Shown here: piece after piece, positions 1 to 8,607 of the stretch
Numbering within the stretch: position 1 is the first letter of the stretch
Layout of the letters: each line of letters starts with the position of its first letter
Assembly (NCBI RefSeq): GCF_914484835.1
Contig: NZ_CAJZAR010000037.1
Coordinates: forward strand, 124,001-188,000
DNA from: Paraburkholderia tropica
GTDB lineage: Bacteria; Pseudomonadota; Gammaproteobacteria; Burkholderiales; Burkholderiaceae
Direction: 5' to 3'
DNA length: 64,000 bases
The notes under the pieces: model-generated
Seen by the model: only the letters and a program-made list of their open reading frames with translations
Database searches by the model: none
What the model was told of the DNA's origin: nothing
Made by a program: the position numbers and the translations under genes

Positions 1-184
1 GCGCGGCGATCGAGACCAGCCCGTAGAAAAAGAAGCGGCCAACGGTAATCTCGACCGGCGAACAGGCGTCCAGCCACAGCGGCGCGACGAACGACAACGC
101 CCAGAGCGCGGTCGCGAGGATCATGCAGATCAGCGCGCCGTTGAACGACAGGGAACGGGATTGCGGCAAATCGGTTGCGTCCAT
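1..184 (-). CDS. DMT/EamA-family permease, N-terminal part only
   Basis: The first 61 codons of a minus-strand gene run off the left edge. The visible protein has a short hydrophilic start (MDATDLPQSRS) followed by a hydrophobic helix and the stretch WLDACSPVEITVGRFFFYG. This matches the first two membrane segments of EamA/DMT-superfamily drug/metabolite exporters, where the first helix is followed by a short periplasmic loop and a 'P.E....R' motif. A second possible ATG lies 5 bases upstream in another frame and gives no sensible protein. The substrate cannot be inferred. The family is fairly clear from this fragment, but most of the protein is outside the window. Confidence 0.6.
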   Translation of the reverse strand, partial: MDATDLPQSRSLSFNGALICMILATALWALSFVAPLWLDACSPVEITVGRFFFYGLVSIAA

Positions 185-343
185 GTCATTGCCTGGAAAA
201 AGTGTGCGACCTGGCGCGCGCGGGCCGGGAATATCAGCGCGAGCGCGATGAATGTCTGTCGGGAGCCAGCCGTCGTGGCGCGATAACGGCACGATAGCGG
301 CCCGATTGCAACCTGATAGCAGCCGGTTGGCTCCCCGCCCGTT

Positions 344-850
344 TCAGGCGACGGCTGCGGGCAGCGCGGCCAGCCTCGCGACGGTCTGCGCGCACGCATG
401 CGCGACCTCCGCGCCCTTGACGAGAAAGTGCTCGCGAAAGAAGTCCACGTGCTCGTCGCCGCCATGAAAGTGATGCGGCGTGAGCACGGCGGAAAACACC
501 GGCGTCCCGGTTTCCAGTTGAACGTGCATCAGCCCGTCGATTACCGCGCGCGCGACGAAATCGTGTCGATAAATCCCACCATCGACGACGAGACCGGCAG
601 CGACGATACCCGCATAGCGGCCGCTGCCCGCGAGGCGCTTCGCGTGCAAAGGCAATTCATAGGCGCCGGGCACTTCATGGAAGTCGATATCGCCGGCGGC
701 ATAACCGTGCGTCTGGATCGCCTGCAGAAACGCCGTCCGGCATTGATCGACGATGTCGCGGTGCCAGCAGGCCTGCACGAAAGCTAGGCGCGGGCGCGAA
801 CCGGCGGGTTGAGCGATGGCGTGGGCTTCGTGTTGGGTGGTCGTGTTCAT
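344..850 (-). CDS. ribH: 6,7-dimethyl-8-ribityllumazine synthase, type II (RibH2-like)
   Basis: 168 residues. This cytosolic enzyme condenses 5-amino-6-ribitylamino-uracil with 3,4-dihydroxy-2-butanone 4-phosphate to make lumazine, the penultimate step of riboflavin synthesis. The core motifs are VPGAYELPLHAK, VVDGGIYRHDFVA and the catalytic region VLTPHHFH. The GGIYRHDF segment and the overall pattern resemble the second, decameric lumazine synthase (RibH2) of Brucella and Mesorhizobium more than the housekeeping pentameric or icosahedral RibH. AGGAG lies 7 bases before the ATG. It stands alone, away from ribBDE, as RibH2 genes often do. Burkholderiaceae normally carry a separate housekeeping ribH, so this is probably a second copy; that part is inference. 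Confidence 0.9.
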   Translation of the reverse strand: MNTTTQHEAHAIAQPAGSRPRLAFVQACWHRDIVDQCRTAFLQAIQTHGYAAGDIDFHEVPGAYELPLHAKRLAGSGRYAGIVAAGLVVDGGIYRHDFVARAVIDGLMHVQLETGTPVFSAVLTPHHFHGGDEHVDFFREHFLVKGAEVAHACAQTVARLAALPAAVA

Positions 851-960
851 CGACTGTCTCCTGGAGTGACTCGATACGTCGGCGGCTAAACAGGTTGGCC
901 GCCGACGTCGAATTGATTCGTTATACGTATGAATGATTCAGAGCCGCAATGCGTGCGTAT

Positions 961-2433
961 TTAACGCACTGCCGGTTGCCACCGGCCATCGACACGGCGC
1001 GTGATGCCGCACGGATTGCCGTCGCGCAGCGCCAGCGGAAGCTGTGCGTCGGGGAAGGTCTGATACGCAACGGGCCGCATGAAACGGCTGATCGCGGCGG
1101 TTCCCACCGAGGTCGTTGAAGGCGCGGTCGTGGCCGGATACGGACCGCCGTGATGCTGCGCATACGACACCGTCACGCCCGTGGGCCAGCCATTCCACAG
1201 CACGCGACCGCCCTTTTCGCTCACCACGCTCAGCAGCTTCGCGACGTCTTCGTCGGACTCAGCCTGCAAGGTGCAGGTGAGCTGGCCTTCGAGCCGTTGC
1301 GCGAGTTCGGCAAGCTCGGATTCGTCGCGGTATTGCACGATCACCGTCGCGGGACCGAACATTTCTTCCTTGAGCACGGCTCCCTGCGCGCGAACGTCGG
1401 CGGATGCCGCGATCAGCACGGTCGGGCTGGGCGCGCGTGCGCCATCGCCTTCGATCAGCACGCGCACGCCGGGCAGCGCGCCCACGGCCTTCACGGCGGC
1501 ATCGAAACCTTCGCGCAGGCGCGGCGTGAGCAGCGGCGCGGCCTGCTTCGACGTGAACACGGCCTGCAATGCCTGCGCGACTTCAGCGGCATCGCATTCG
1601 GGAATGAACAGCAAACCTGGCTTCGTGCAGAACTGGCCCATGCCCATCGTCGCCGCGTTCGCGTAGCCCGCGAGAATCTCGTCGCGGCGCGCGGTCCACG
1701 CCGCCTTCGTCACGAACACAGGATTCATGCTGCCGAGTTCGCCGAAGAACGGAATCGGCTCGGGGCGTCGGCTCGCGCGATCGAACAGCGCGCGACCGCC
1801 TGCGATCGAACCCGTGAAGCCGATGGCCTTGACGAGCGGATGATCAACGAGCGCTTCAGCGGCAGCGTGCCCGCTTATCGTCGCGAACAGACCCGCCGGT
1901 GCGCCCGCTTCGCGCAGCGCCGCGACGACAATTTCGCCCGTGCGCAATGCCAGCGTGCGATGGCCGTCGTGAATCTTGTGCACGACGGCGCAGCCCGCCG
2001 CGAGCGCCGCCGCGCTGTCGCCGCCGATCACCGAAAACGCGAACGGAAAGTTCGACGCGCCGAACACACCCACCACGCCCAGCGGCACGTTCATGCGGCG
2101 GATGTCCGGGCGCGGGCCCATACCCCACGTTGCATCCGCGTGATCGATCGTTGCACCGAGGTGCTCGCCACGCACGATCTCATCCGCGAAAAGACGCAAC
2201 TGGAACGCCGTGCGCTTGAGCTCGCCTTGCAGGCGCGCCTCGTCCAGATGGGTTTCCTCGCGCGCGATCGGCACGAGTTCGCCCGCGTGCGATTCAAGCG
2301 CCGCCGCCACGGCCTCCAGCCACGACGCGCGCTGCGCGAGCGTGGCCTCACGGCTGTGCTCGTAAGCGGTCTGTGCTGCCGTCACGCAGTCGGCGAGCTG
2401 CTCCACCGAAGTCGGCATCGATTGATCGGACAT
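961..2433 (-). CDS. NADP-dependent aldehyde dehydrogenase, alpha-ketoglutaric semialdehyde dehydrogenase type
   Basis: 490 residues from the ATG preceded by GAGGAG-N6; an in-frame ATG five codons upstream has no ribosome site. It oxidises an aldehyde to an acid with NAD(P). The family pattern is the KGSADH/AldH group: N128 in ASNFPFAF, E232 in FFGELGS, and catalytic C269 in GQFCTKPG. Members act on 2-oxoglutarate semialdehyde and related short oxo-aldehydes in sugar-acid and hydroxyproline catabolism. The gene is divergent from the flavin monooxygenase cluster at 2617-6666, with palindromes in the shared control region. It may therefore oxidise an aldehyde released by that pathway. The family is certain; the substrate is inferred. 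Confidence 0.88.
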   Translation of the reverse strand: MSDQSMPTSVEQLADCVTAAQTAYEHSREATLAQRASWLEAVAAALESHAGELVPIAREETHLDEARLQGELKRTAFQLRLFADEIVRGEHLGATIDHADATWGMGPRPDIRRMNVPLGVVGVFGASNFPFAFSVIGGDSAAALAAGCAVVHKIHDGHRTLALRTGEIVVAALREAGAPAGLFATISGHAAAEALVDHPLVKAIGFTGSIAGGRALFDRASRRPEPIPFFGELGSMNPVFVTKAAWTARRDEILAGYANAATMGMGQFCTKPGLLFIPECDAAEVAQALQAVFTSKQAAPLLTPRLREGFDAAVKAVGALPGVRVLIEGDGARAPSPTVLIAASADVRAQGAVLKEEMFGPATVIVQYRDESELAELAQRLEGQLTCTLQAESDEDVAKLLSVVSEKGGRVLWNGWPTGVTVSYAQHHGGPYPATTAPSTTSVGTAAISRFMRPVAYQTFPDAQLPLALRDGNPCGITRRVDGRWQPAVR

Positions 2434-2507
2434 ATCTGTGCTCCTCACATGTATTAGTCGCCCGCTCCATTGCAGGGCGAGGTTTGAGTCAGCAATCGTC
2501 CGATTTA

Positions 2508-2532
2508 TGAACGAAAAAACAACCTTCGTTCA
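2508..2532. promoter_or_regulatory. Perfect 8-bp inverted repeat in the divergent control region
   Basis: TGAACGAA-N9-TTCGTTCA lies between the divergent aldehyde dehydrogenase and monooxygenase genes. Its outer TGAAC/GTTCA half-sites recur at 2568-2572 and in the palindrome at 2588-2602. This suggests one regulator binds several sites in this 180-bp region. No regulator gene is adjacent. Confidence 0.55.
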
Positions 2533-2587
2533 CTGCTTGACGACGCATGCGGCTGATTCTACACTACGTTCACACATCAAACATAGT

Positions 2588-2602
2588 GTTCATTTTGTGA
2601 AC
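2588..2602. promoter_or_regulatory. GTTCA-N5-TGAAC palindrome just before the monooxygenase start
   Basis: A perfect 15-bp palindrome ends four bases before the AGGAG ribosome site of the monooxygenase gene, a typical repressor position. A third GTTCA half-site is at 2568-2572, 20 bp upstream, about two helical turns. Confidence 0.55.
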
Positions 2603-2616
2603 GTTAGGAGATGAAG

Positions 2617-3999
2617 ATGAGCAAGCAGATCAAGCTTTTTGCCTTTGACTTCAATGGCCCGGCGCACCTGTCCGCCGGCCTGTGGCGCCATCCGCTCGAT
2701 CGTGGCTGCGAATACAAGTCGCTGCAGTTCTGGGTGGATTACGCAAAGCTGCTGGAGCAGGCATGTTTCGACGGCATTTTCTTCGCCGATAACGTCGGCT
2801 ATCACGACGTCTACAAAGGCAGCGTCGATGCCGCGCTCAAAGACGCCGCGCAGATTCCCGCCAACGACCCCGCCTACCTGATTCCCGCAATGGCCGCGGT
2901 CACCCGTCACCTCGGCTTCGGTGTGACGTCGTCGACGGCTTACGACCATCCTTATGCGCTCGCTCGCAAGTTCGCGACGCTCGACCACCTGACCGGCGGC
3001 CGCGTGGGCTGGAACGTGGTGACGTCCTATGCGGACAGCGCCGCGCGCAATCTCGGCAGCGGCGTGCAGCGCGCGCACGACGACCGTTACGCGGTCGCGG
3101 GCGAATTCATCGAAGTCGCGCTGAAGCTCTGGGAAGCGTCGTGGGACGAAGACGCCGCCGTTGCCGACAAAGCCAGCGGCACCTATGCGGACCCGCGCCG
3201 CGTGCATCCGATCGCGCACACGGGCGAGCATTTCAAGGTGCCGGGCATCTTCCTGTGCGAGCCGTCGCCGCAACGCACGCCGGTGATTTTCCAGGCGGGC
3301 GGCTCCAGCAAGGGCGTGGCGCTTGCGGCACAAACCGCCGAGGCCGTGTTCATGAACGCCGTCTCCAAGGCGGGCCTCAAGCAGCAGGTCGATCGCCTGC
3401 GCGAGCAAACGGCAGCGGCAGGCCGCGATCCGTCGCACGTCGCGGTGCTCCAGATGATCACCGTCATCACGGGCGCCACCGACGCGGACGCCCAGCGCAA
3501 ATACGACGAATACCGCGCGCTGGTCGATTACGAAGGCGCGATGGCGCGCTACAGCGGCTGGACCGGTCTCGACATGTCGACGCTCGATCCCGACGTGCCG
3601 CTGCGCCATGTGAAAACCAACGCCGGCCAGACGATGATCGACATCTTCTCGAAGCTCGATCCCGAGCGCGAGTGGACGCCGCGTGACATCGCCGAGTACA
3701 TCGGCGTCGGCGGCACGGCGCCCGTGATCGTCGGCGGCCCGCAGACCGTCGCGGACGAACTGCTCTCGTGGGTCAACGACACCGGCATCGACGGCTTCAA
3801 TCTCGGCCACGCGCTCAAGTATCAGGACATGAAGGATTTCGCCGATCACGTCGTGCCCGAACTGCAAAAGCGCGGCCTGATGCGCACCTCGTACGACGGC
3901 GAGACGCTGCGCGAGAACGTATTCGGCGCGGGCCAGTCGCGGCTCGCCGACGATCACCCCGGCGCGGTGTATCGCAAGAACGCAGTTGAAATGGCCTGA
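2617..3999 (+). CDS. NtaA/SnaA/DszA-family FMN-dependent monooxygenase
   Basis: 460 residues. It is a luciferase-like (LLM) flavin monooxygenase that uses reduced FMN and O2 supplied by a separate reductase. The family signature is visible: FAFDFNGPAHLSAGLWRHP near the start, GVTSSTAYDHPYALARKFATLDHLTGGRVGWNVVTS in the middle (flavin and substrate site), and a late VGGPQTVADEL segment. Relatives attack chelators (NTA, EDTA), dibenzothiophene sulfone and pristinamycin. The ATG at 2617 is preferred because AGGAG sits 6 bases upstream, whereas the ATG at 2611 touches the AGGAG. It heads an operon with a flavin reductase, a hydratase-like enzyme and an SDR. The substrate is unknown. Confidence 0.88.
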   Translation: MSKQIKLFAFDFNGPAHLSAGLWRHPLDRGCEYKSLQFWVDYAKLLEQACFDGIFFADNVGYHDVYKGSVDAALKDAAQIPANDPAYLIPAMAAVTRHLGFGVTSSTAYDHPYALARKFATLDHLTGGRVGWNVVTSYADSAARNLGSGVQRAHDDRYAVAGEFIEVALKLWEASWDEDAAVADKASGTYADPRRVHPIAHTGEHFKVPGIFLCEPSPQRTPVIFQAGGSSKGVALAAQTAEAVFMNAVSKAGLKQQVDRLREQTAAAGRDPSHVAVLQMITVITGATDADAQRKYDEYRALVDYEGAMARYSGWTGLDMSTLDPDVPLRHVKTNAGQTMIDIFSKLDPEREWTPRDIAEYIGVGGTAPVIVGGPQTVADELLSWVNDTGIDGFNLGHALKYQDMKDFADHVVPELQKRGLMRTSYDGETLRENVFGAGQSRLADDHPGAVYRKNAVEMA

Positions 4000-4028
4000 A
4001 CGGCCGGGACAGCCAAGAGGAGACAACC

Positions 4029-5015
4029 ATGCTGACCGCAACGCAATCCACCGCACCAACCTGCACGCCCGCCGAACAGCGCAAGATTTTCGGGCTTCTG
4101 CCCACGGGCGTCGTCGCCATCACGGGCATGACCGCTGACGACAAGCCCACCGGCTTCGTCGTCGGCACCTTCCAGTCGCTTTCGCTCGAACCGCCGCTCG
4201 TGACGTTCTGCGTCGCGAAGTCGTCGAGCACGTGGCCGGTGCTGCGCTCGAAAGGACGCTTCACCGCTAACGTGCTCTCGACCGCGCAACTCGACGTCTG
4301 CAAGGCGCTCGGCCGCAAGGGCGAGGACAAGTTCAGCGGACTCGCCTACGACAGCAGCGCGATCGGCACGCCGCGCCTCGCAGGCTCGGTCGCGTGGATC
4401 GACTGCCAGGTGCTCTCGGAAGTGGTGGCGGGCGATCACTTCATGATCGTCGGTTCGGTCACGGCCATGACGACCGGCGCGGGCGACGCGCTTGTTTTCA
4501 GCGGCGGCAAGTTCGGCGCATGCAGTCTGTTCGATGCCCCGGCCGCGCCTGCGGAGATCGACGCCGCCGCCCTGCTGCCGCGTATCGCCGACGCGTGGAC
4601 CCGCGCGTGGGGCCAAGGCGAAACGGCCGCGTTCGAGAACATCGTCGCGCCCGGCTATGTGCGCTATTCGAAGAACGGCGAGCAGGTGCGTCTGCCCGAA
4701 ATGCTCAAGCAGATCGAGGAATCGCATGCGGCATTCAGCAATTTCAAGGTCGAGATCCTGCACGCGATCGACCAGAACGACATGGTCGCGCTGCACTGGC
4801 GCACGACCGCGTTGCATACCGGCATGTTCATGGACGTGCCGCCCACGCAACGCAAAGTGACGGTGCATGGCTCGTCGTTCCTCAAGCATCGCGATGGCCG
4901 CATCACCGAGGAATGGGTTGTGTGGGACCCGCGCGAACTGCTGTCGTGCATGCATATCTGGCACCTCGGCGATCAATCTGCACAATCCTCGCAACCCGCT
5001 TCGCGCGCGGCCTGA
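4029..5015 (+). CDS. Flavin reductase fused to a SnoaL-like (NTF2-fold) domain
   Basis: 328 residues with two parts. Residues about 15-175 form a DIM6/NTAB-type flavin reductase domain (GVVAITG, GFVVGTFQSLSLEPPLVTFCV, GDHFMIVGSV), which makes reduced FMN for the preceding monooxygenase. Residues about 185-310 form an NTF2/SnoaL-like domain (RIADAWTRAWGQGE, HAIDQNDMVALHWR, ITEEWVVWD) of the kind found in polyketide cyclases and small hydrolases. The reductase alone is normally about 160-190 residues, so the second domain is a true fusion in one frame. GAGGAG lies just before the ATG. The fusion suggests the second domain handles the monooxygenase product; this is inference. Confidence 0.87.
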   Translation: MLTATQSTAPTCTPAEQRKIFGLLPTGVVAITGMTADDKPTGFVVGTFQSLSLEPPLVTFCVAKSSSTWPVLRSKGRFTANVLSTAQLDVCKALGRKGEDKFSGLAYDSSAIGTPRLAGSVAWIDCQVLSEVVAGDHFMIVGSVTAMTTGAGDALVFSGGKFGACSLFDAPAAPAEIDAAALLPRIADAWTRAWGQGETAAFENIVAPGYVRYSKNGEQVRLPEMLKQIEESHAAFSNFKVEILHAIDQNDMVALHWRTTALHTGMFMDVPPTQRKVTVHGSSFLKHRDGRITEEWVVWDPRELLSCMHIWHLGDQSAQSSQPASRAA

Positions 5016-5061
5016 ACGCCCGCCGTACCAAACCGATTAGAACAGTCAAGGAGATTCAGGA

Positions 5062-5844
5062 ATGCCAATCAATATCGACGACCTCGCCGGTCGACTCATC
5101 GAGGCGCGCCGCACCGGCACCCCGCTCGACTCGCTGGTGCCAGCCGGCACCGAAACCACCGTTGCCGACGCCGTGCGCATCCAGCGTGAAGTCACGCGCC
5201 GCAGCGTGGAGAACGGCGACCACATCGTCGGCTTCAAGCTCGGCAACATCGCGAAGGCCATGCAGAACAAGTTCGGCGTCGATCAGCCCGACTTCGGCTA
5301 TCTGCTCGACAGCTATCTGCGTTACGAGGGCCATCGCCTCGCGCCGTCCAGCTTCATCGCGCCTTATGTCGAACTCGAACCGGCCTTCGTGCTCAAGGAC
5401 GATCTCGGCGGCGCGCAGGTCACCGTCGCCGATGTGATCCGCGCGACCGACTTCGTGCTCCCCTCGCTCGAAATCATCGATTCGCGCATCAAGGACTGGC
5501 GCATCGGCCTGTTCGAAACGCTCGCCGACGGTGGCTCGGTCGGCTCCGTGCTGCTCAGCTCGCAACCACGTCGTTTGAGCGAAGTGAATCTCGCGGGCAC
5601 GGCCGGCGAAATCCGCTTCGACGGCGAAGTGGTTGCGCGCGGCAATACCGCCGACGTGTTCGGCAATCCCGTCTCTGCAATCGCGTGGCTGTGCCGCCGC
5701 GTCGCGGAGTTCGGCGTGACGTTCAAGAAAGGCGAAATCATTCTGCCGGGCAGTTGCCTCGCCGCGGTCGAACTCAAGCCCAACACGCGTATCACTGGAA
5801 GCTTCGCGGGCTGGGGCGAAATCAGCTTCGAATACGGAGATTAA
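5062..5844 (+). CDS. 2-keto-4-pentenoate hydratase / 4-oxalocrotonate decarboxylase family protein
   Basis: 260 residues, the usual MhpD/DmpH length. The family hydrates 2-hydroxypentadienoate-type acids or decarboxylates oxalocrotonate with a Mg2+ ion. Visible markers are GFKLGNIAKAMQ, YVELEPAFVLKDDLGG (the metal-binding E.E region), LPSLEIIDSRIKDW and the terminal ITGSFAGWGEISFEYGD. AAGGAG precedes the ATG. Third in the operon after the monooxygenase and reductase, it suggests the pathway gives an unsaturated 2-keto acid or a similar enol. No ring-cleavage dioxygenase is nearby, so an aromatic meta-cleavage route is not shown. Confidence 0.88.
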   Translation: MPINIDDLAGRLIEARRTGTPLDSLVPAGTETTVADAVRIQREVTRRSVENGDHIVGFKLGNIAKAMQNKFGVDQPDFGYLLDSYLRYEGHRLAPSSFIAPYVELEPAFVLKDDLGGAQVTVADVIRATDFVLPSLEIIDSRIKDWRIGLFETLADGGSVGSVLLSSQPRRLSEVNLAGTAGEIRFDGEVVARGNTADVFGNPVSAIAWLCRRVAEFGVTFKKGEIILPGSCLAAVELKPNTRITGSFAGWGEISFEYGD

Positions 5845-5931
5845 TCACGGCTTGAACACACAGGGCGACGATGCATCGCCCTGGCACATTCAACGCTGAT
5901 TGACCGACTACGTGCCCGGAGGCAAGCCGCA

Positions 5932-6666
5932 ATGAGGTTCGAAAACAAGACCGCTTTGATCACCGGAGGCCGCAGCGGCATCGGGCGGGCGATTGCGCAA
6001 AGACTGCGTGACGAAGGCGCGCGGGTCTTCACCGCGCAGCGAGGCGCGGACAGCGAATTCGATGGCATCGCCGCCGATTTCGCCGATCCGTCGGCTGCGG
6101 CCAGTGTGGTTGACGAGGTGATCCGACGAGCCGGACGACTCGATGTGCTGGTGAACAGCGCGGGCATGATGCAGGAACGGCTCGCAGAGGAGATGTCGCT
6201 CGAGGACTGGTCGCGCACGATCGCCGTGAATCTGACGACGCCTTTCATGCTGATCAAGGCCGCGATACCGCACCTGCGCGCCGTGAAGGGCACCATCGTC
6301 AATATCGGGTCGACTGAGGGCATCGGCGCGAATCCGAAACACGCCGCCTATTGCGCGACGAAAGCCGGACTGCATGGCCTGACCCGCGCGATCGCCGTAG
6401 ATCACAGCCCGGAAGGTGTGCGATGCAATGCGGTCGCTCCCGGCTGGATCGACACCGATCTGAACATGGAATTTATCGAGAGCATGCCGGACCCCGAGCT
6501 CTTCCAGCGTGGGCTCGGCGTTATCCATCCAGTCGGGCGAACAGGCAGACCCGACGAAGTTGCAAGCCTCGTCGCCTGGCTCGCGTCTGGCGAATCCAGC
6601 TTCGTCACCGGTCAGGTCTGGACCGTCGACGGCGGCCGAATGACGAAGCTCAGTCTGCCGCAATAG
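5932..6666 (+). CDS. Short-chain dehydrogenase/reductase (SDR)
   Basis: 244 residues, a classical SDR. The cofactor motif TGGRSGIG is at 11-18, NSAG at 75-78, and the catalytic set is S127, Y140 and K144 (YCATK). The C-terminus ([14 protein letters not shown]) is typical. It oxidises or reduces an alcohol/carbonyl with NAD(P). GGAGG lies 9 bases before the ATG. It closes the monooxygenase operon after an 87-bp gap and probably acts on an intermediate of the same pathway. The exact substrate cannot be read from the sequence. Confidence 0.88.
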   Translation: MRFENKTALITGGRSGIGRAIAQRLRDEGARVFTAQRGADSEFDGIAADFADPSAAASVVDEVIRRAGRLDVLVNSAGMMQERLAEEMSLEDWSRTIAVNLTTPFMLIKAAIPHLRAVKGTIVNIGSTEGIGANPKHAAYCATKAGLHGLTRAIAVDHSPEGVRCNAVAPGWIDTDLNMEFIESMPDPELFQRGLGVIHPVGRTGRPDEVASLVAWLASGESSFVTGQVWTVDGGRMTKLSLPQ

Positions 6667-7032
6667 TGCGCATCCATCACGCGTCTCTGGACGCGTTTGA
6701 AGTGCGCACGTATTTCGGGCGTTCTCCATGCTTCGCTGTTTCGTGTCGCGCTTTGTCCGACAACGGTGTCGAATGGATGCAACATGCGTGCGTCCGCAGT
6801 CCGGCGAAATGTCGGTCATTCGGAGATAGCAGGTCGTGTGATCGTATTGGAGCGATACCCGTCCGTCGCACCGGAGATAACATTCGTGAGTGCATAGTCC
6901 GGCAAAGATCGGCGTAATGCGCACACACTCTCATACACCTTCCGGGCGGCGCCGCGTTTCCGTCGACCATTCCGGAAACGTCTTCCAAATCTATACCAAG
7001 CCACCGCACGGCTTTACGCCGAGGTAGCGCCA
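6667..7032. other. Gene-free interval
   Basis: About 366 bases between the SDR and a convergent gene. Open frames are present but none has a ribosome site or recognisable protein. I see no terminator or repeat. Confidence 0.4.
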
Positions 7033-7395
7033 TCAGCGCTGCGGCAACCCACTCGAATCGATTCCACGTTTCACCAGACTCTCGTGCGCCGCCTGGATGG
7101 CGGACAACGCATTCGGCCATCCCGCGTAGAACGCGAGTTGCAGCAGCAATTCCGAAAGCTCGCTGGGCGTCACGCCGTTATCGAGCGCGCCGTCGATGTA
7201 ATGGCCGTAGCCGACCTCCTGGCCTCGCGCGACGAGTGCCGCCACGGTCACGAGACTTCGGTCCCGCTTCGAAAGACCTGGCCGGCTCCACAGATCGTCG
7301 ATAACGTGTTTGCGCGTGTACTCCGCCAAAGCCGGCGACACCGCCGCGACCTGCGCAAAATCGACACGCGGCGTGGAATGGTCCTCATGAGTCAT
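7033..7395 (-). CDS. Carboxymuconolactone decarboxylase-like (AhpD-fold) protein
   Basis: 120 residues. Members are small all-helical oligomers, either gamma-carboxymuconolactone decarboxylases or AhpD-like peroxidase partners. The pattern RDRSLVTVAALVARGQEVGYGHYIDGALDNGVTPSELSELLLQLAFYAGWPNA is characteristic, but the CxxC pair of AhpD peroxidases is absent, so a redox role is unlikely. GAGGG lies 6 bases before the ATG. It is beside a divergently controlled oxidoreductase cluster with a LysR gene. It could be a catabolic decarboxylase or lactone enzyme; the function is not fixed. Confidence 0.85.
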   Translation of the reverse strand: MTHEDHSTPRVDFAQVAAVSPALAEYTRKHVIDDLWSRPGLSKRDRSLVTVAALVARGQEVGYGHYIDGALDNGVTPSELSELLLQLAFYAGWPNALSAIQAAHESLVKRGIDSSGLPQR

Positions 7396-7515
7396 GGACA
7401 GCCCTCGCAGTGAATATCGGCAGATTATCGATGCGAGCGGCGGCCGTTAAAACCGGCGTGGCGGTCGAAGGTGTTTCAACCCGAGGTTGAAACCCGCGCG
7501 ATGGCACGCATCAGG

Positions 7516-8472
7516 TCAGCGCGCGAACTCGTCGAGCGCGGCGAGCGGAATATGCAGCGCGGGATCGGCGGCAAACGCTTCGGTGAGGTAGTCGATCGTG
7601 GCCCGCACACGCGGCGCGATCAAGGCGCGATGCGGATACTGCAACACCATTTCGTACGTGCCCGGCAGATGCCACGGGTTCAAAACGACAACCAGCGCGC
7701 CCGAGCGCAAATGCGCCTGCGCCAGATGCACGCCGACCTGCGCAATGCCCGCGCCATCGCACGCGGCCTGAATTAGCGCTTCCGGCGCGGACAGCGTCAA
7801 CACGGCCGACTCGGTGGGATCGAACGTCGTCGTGCTGCCGTCTTCGCCCCGGAAATTCCATGCCGAGACGCGCCCGCCCAGAAAGCGTCGGGCAATCAGC
7901 GCGTGACGCGCCAAATCGTCGGGCAATTGCGGAATGCCCGCTCGTGCGAGGTAAGCGGGCGACGCGACAAGCGCGAGATTGATGCGGAAGATCGGGCGCG
8001 AGACCAGATTCGAATCGGGAATCGCGCCGCCGCGCAACGCAATATCGTAGCCGTCGCGCACAAAGTCGACTACACGGTCGTCGAAATCGACATCGACCGA
8101 TAAACCCGGATGACGGGCCAGCAGACCGGGCAGCACTGGCATCAGGTGGTCGCGCCCAAACGCGGCACTGGTGGAAATGCGAATCCGGCCACTCGGCCCG
8201 CTGCGTCTCGCCGCAATCGTATCGACGGCCGCATCGAGCGCCTCCAGCGCCACACGCGCCTGCTTGAGAAACGCGCTGCCCTCTTCCGTCAATTGCAGCG
8301 CGCGCGTCGTGCGATTCATCAGCCTGACGCCCAACGCACGTTCGAGTCCCCCGACGTTCTTGCTCACTGCCGCCGACGTCACGCCGAGCACGCGGCCGGC
8401 CGCCGCGAAACTGCCTGCATCGGCGGCCTGGACAAACGACATTATGGCCCGTACCCGCTGGGACGAATCCAT
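7516..8472 (-). CDS. LysR-family transcriptional regulator
   Basis: 318 residues. The N-terminal winged helix-turn-helix (about 1-65: FVQAADAGSFAAAGRVLGVTSAAVSKNVGGLERALGVRLMNRTTR) is followed by a substrate-binding domain of the CrgA/DmlR-like subgroup (GRIRISTSAAFGRDHLMPVL). GGAGG lies 4 bases before the ATG. It is divergent from a flavodoxin-like protein and an aldo/keto reductase and probably controls them. The intergenic region has a repeated GGCCATTCAA motif. The effector is unknown. Confidence 0.92.
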   Translation of the reverse strand: MDSSQRVRAIMSFVQAADAGSFAAAGRVLGVTSAAVSKNVGGLERALGVRLMNRTTRALQLTEEGSAFLKQARVALEALDAAVDTIAARRSGPSGRIRISTSAAFGRDHLMPVLPGLLARHPGLSVDVDFDDRVVDFVRDGYDIALRGGAIPDSNLVSRPIFRINLALVASPAYLARAGIPQLPDDLARHALIARRFLGGRVSAWNFRGEDGSTTTFDPTESAVLTLSAPEALIQAACDGAGIAQVGVHLAQAHLRSGALVVVLNPWHLPGTYEMVLQYPHRALIAPRVRATIDYLTEAFAADPALHIPLAALDEFAR

Positions 8473-8527
8473 CTAACCTCCGTCACGAAAAATGCCGATA
8501 CCGCGCGATTATCAACCTTGAGTTTAG

Positions 8528-8567
8528 GGCCATTCAACCGTCCGGCAACTTCTTGGCGGCCATTCAA
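8528..8567. promoter_or_regulatory. Direct repeat GGCCATTCAA x2 between LysR gene and its divergent neighbours
   Basis: Identical 10-bp copies at 8528-8537 and 8558-8567 are spaced 30 bp, close to three helical turns. They lie in the 135-bp region between the regulator and the flavodoxin-like gene. This could be a regulator contact site, though LysR proteins usually prefer inverted T-N11-A sites. Confidence 0.35.
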
Positions 8568-8607
8568 ATGAAGACAATGCATGCACCGAAACGCACAGAG
8601 GTTGGTG

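Noticed and set aside
1150..2457. 435-codon plus-strand frame antisense to the aldehyde dehydrogenase
   Set aside because: The opposite strand encodes an unmistakable aldehyde dehydrogenase with catalytic motifs.
6677..7120. Minus-strand frame in the gap after the SDR gene
   Set aside because: No conserved-looking protein, and it overlaps the real carboxymuconolactone decarboxylase-like gene in another frame.
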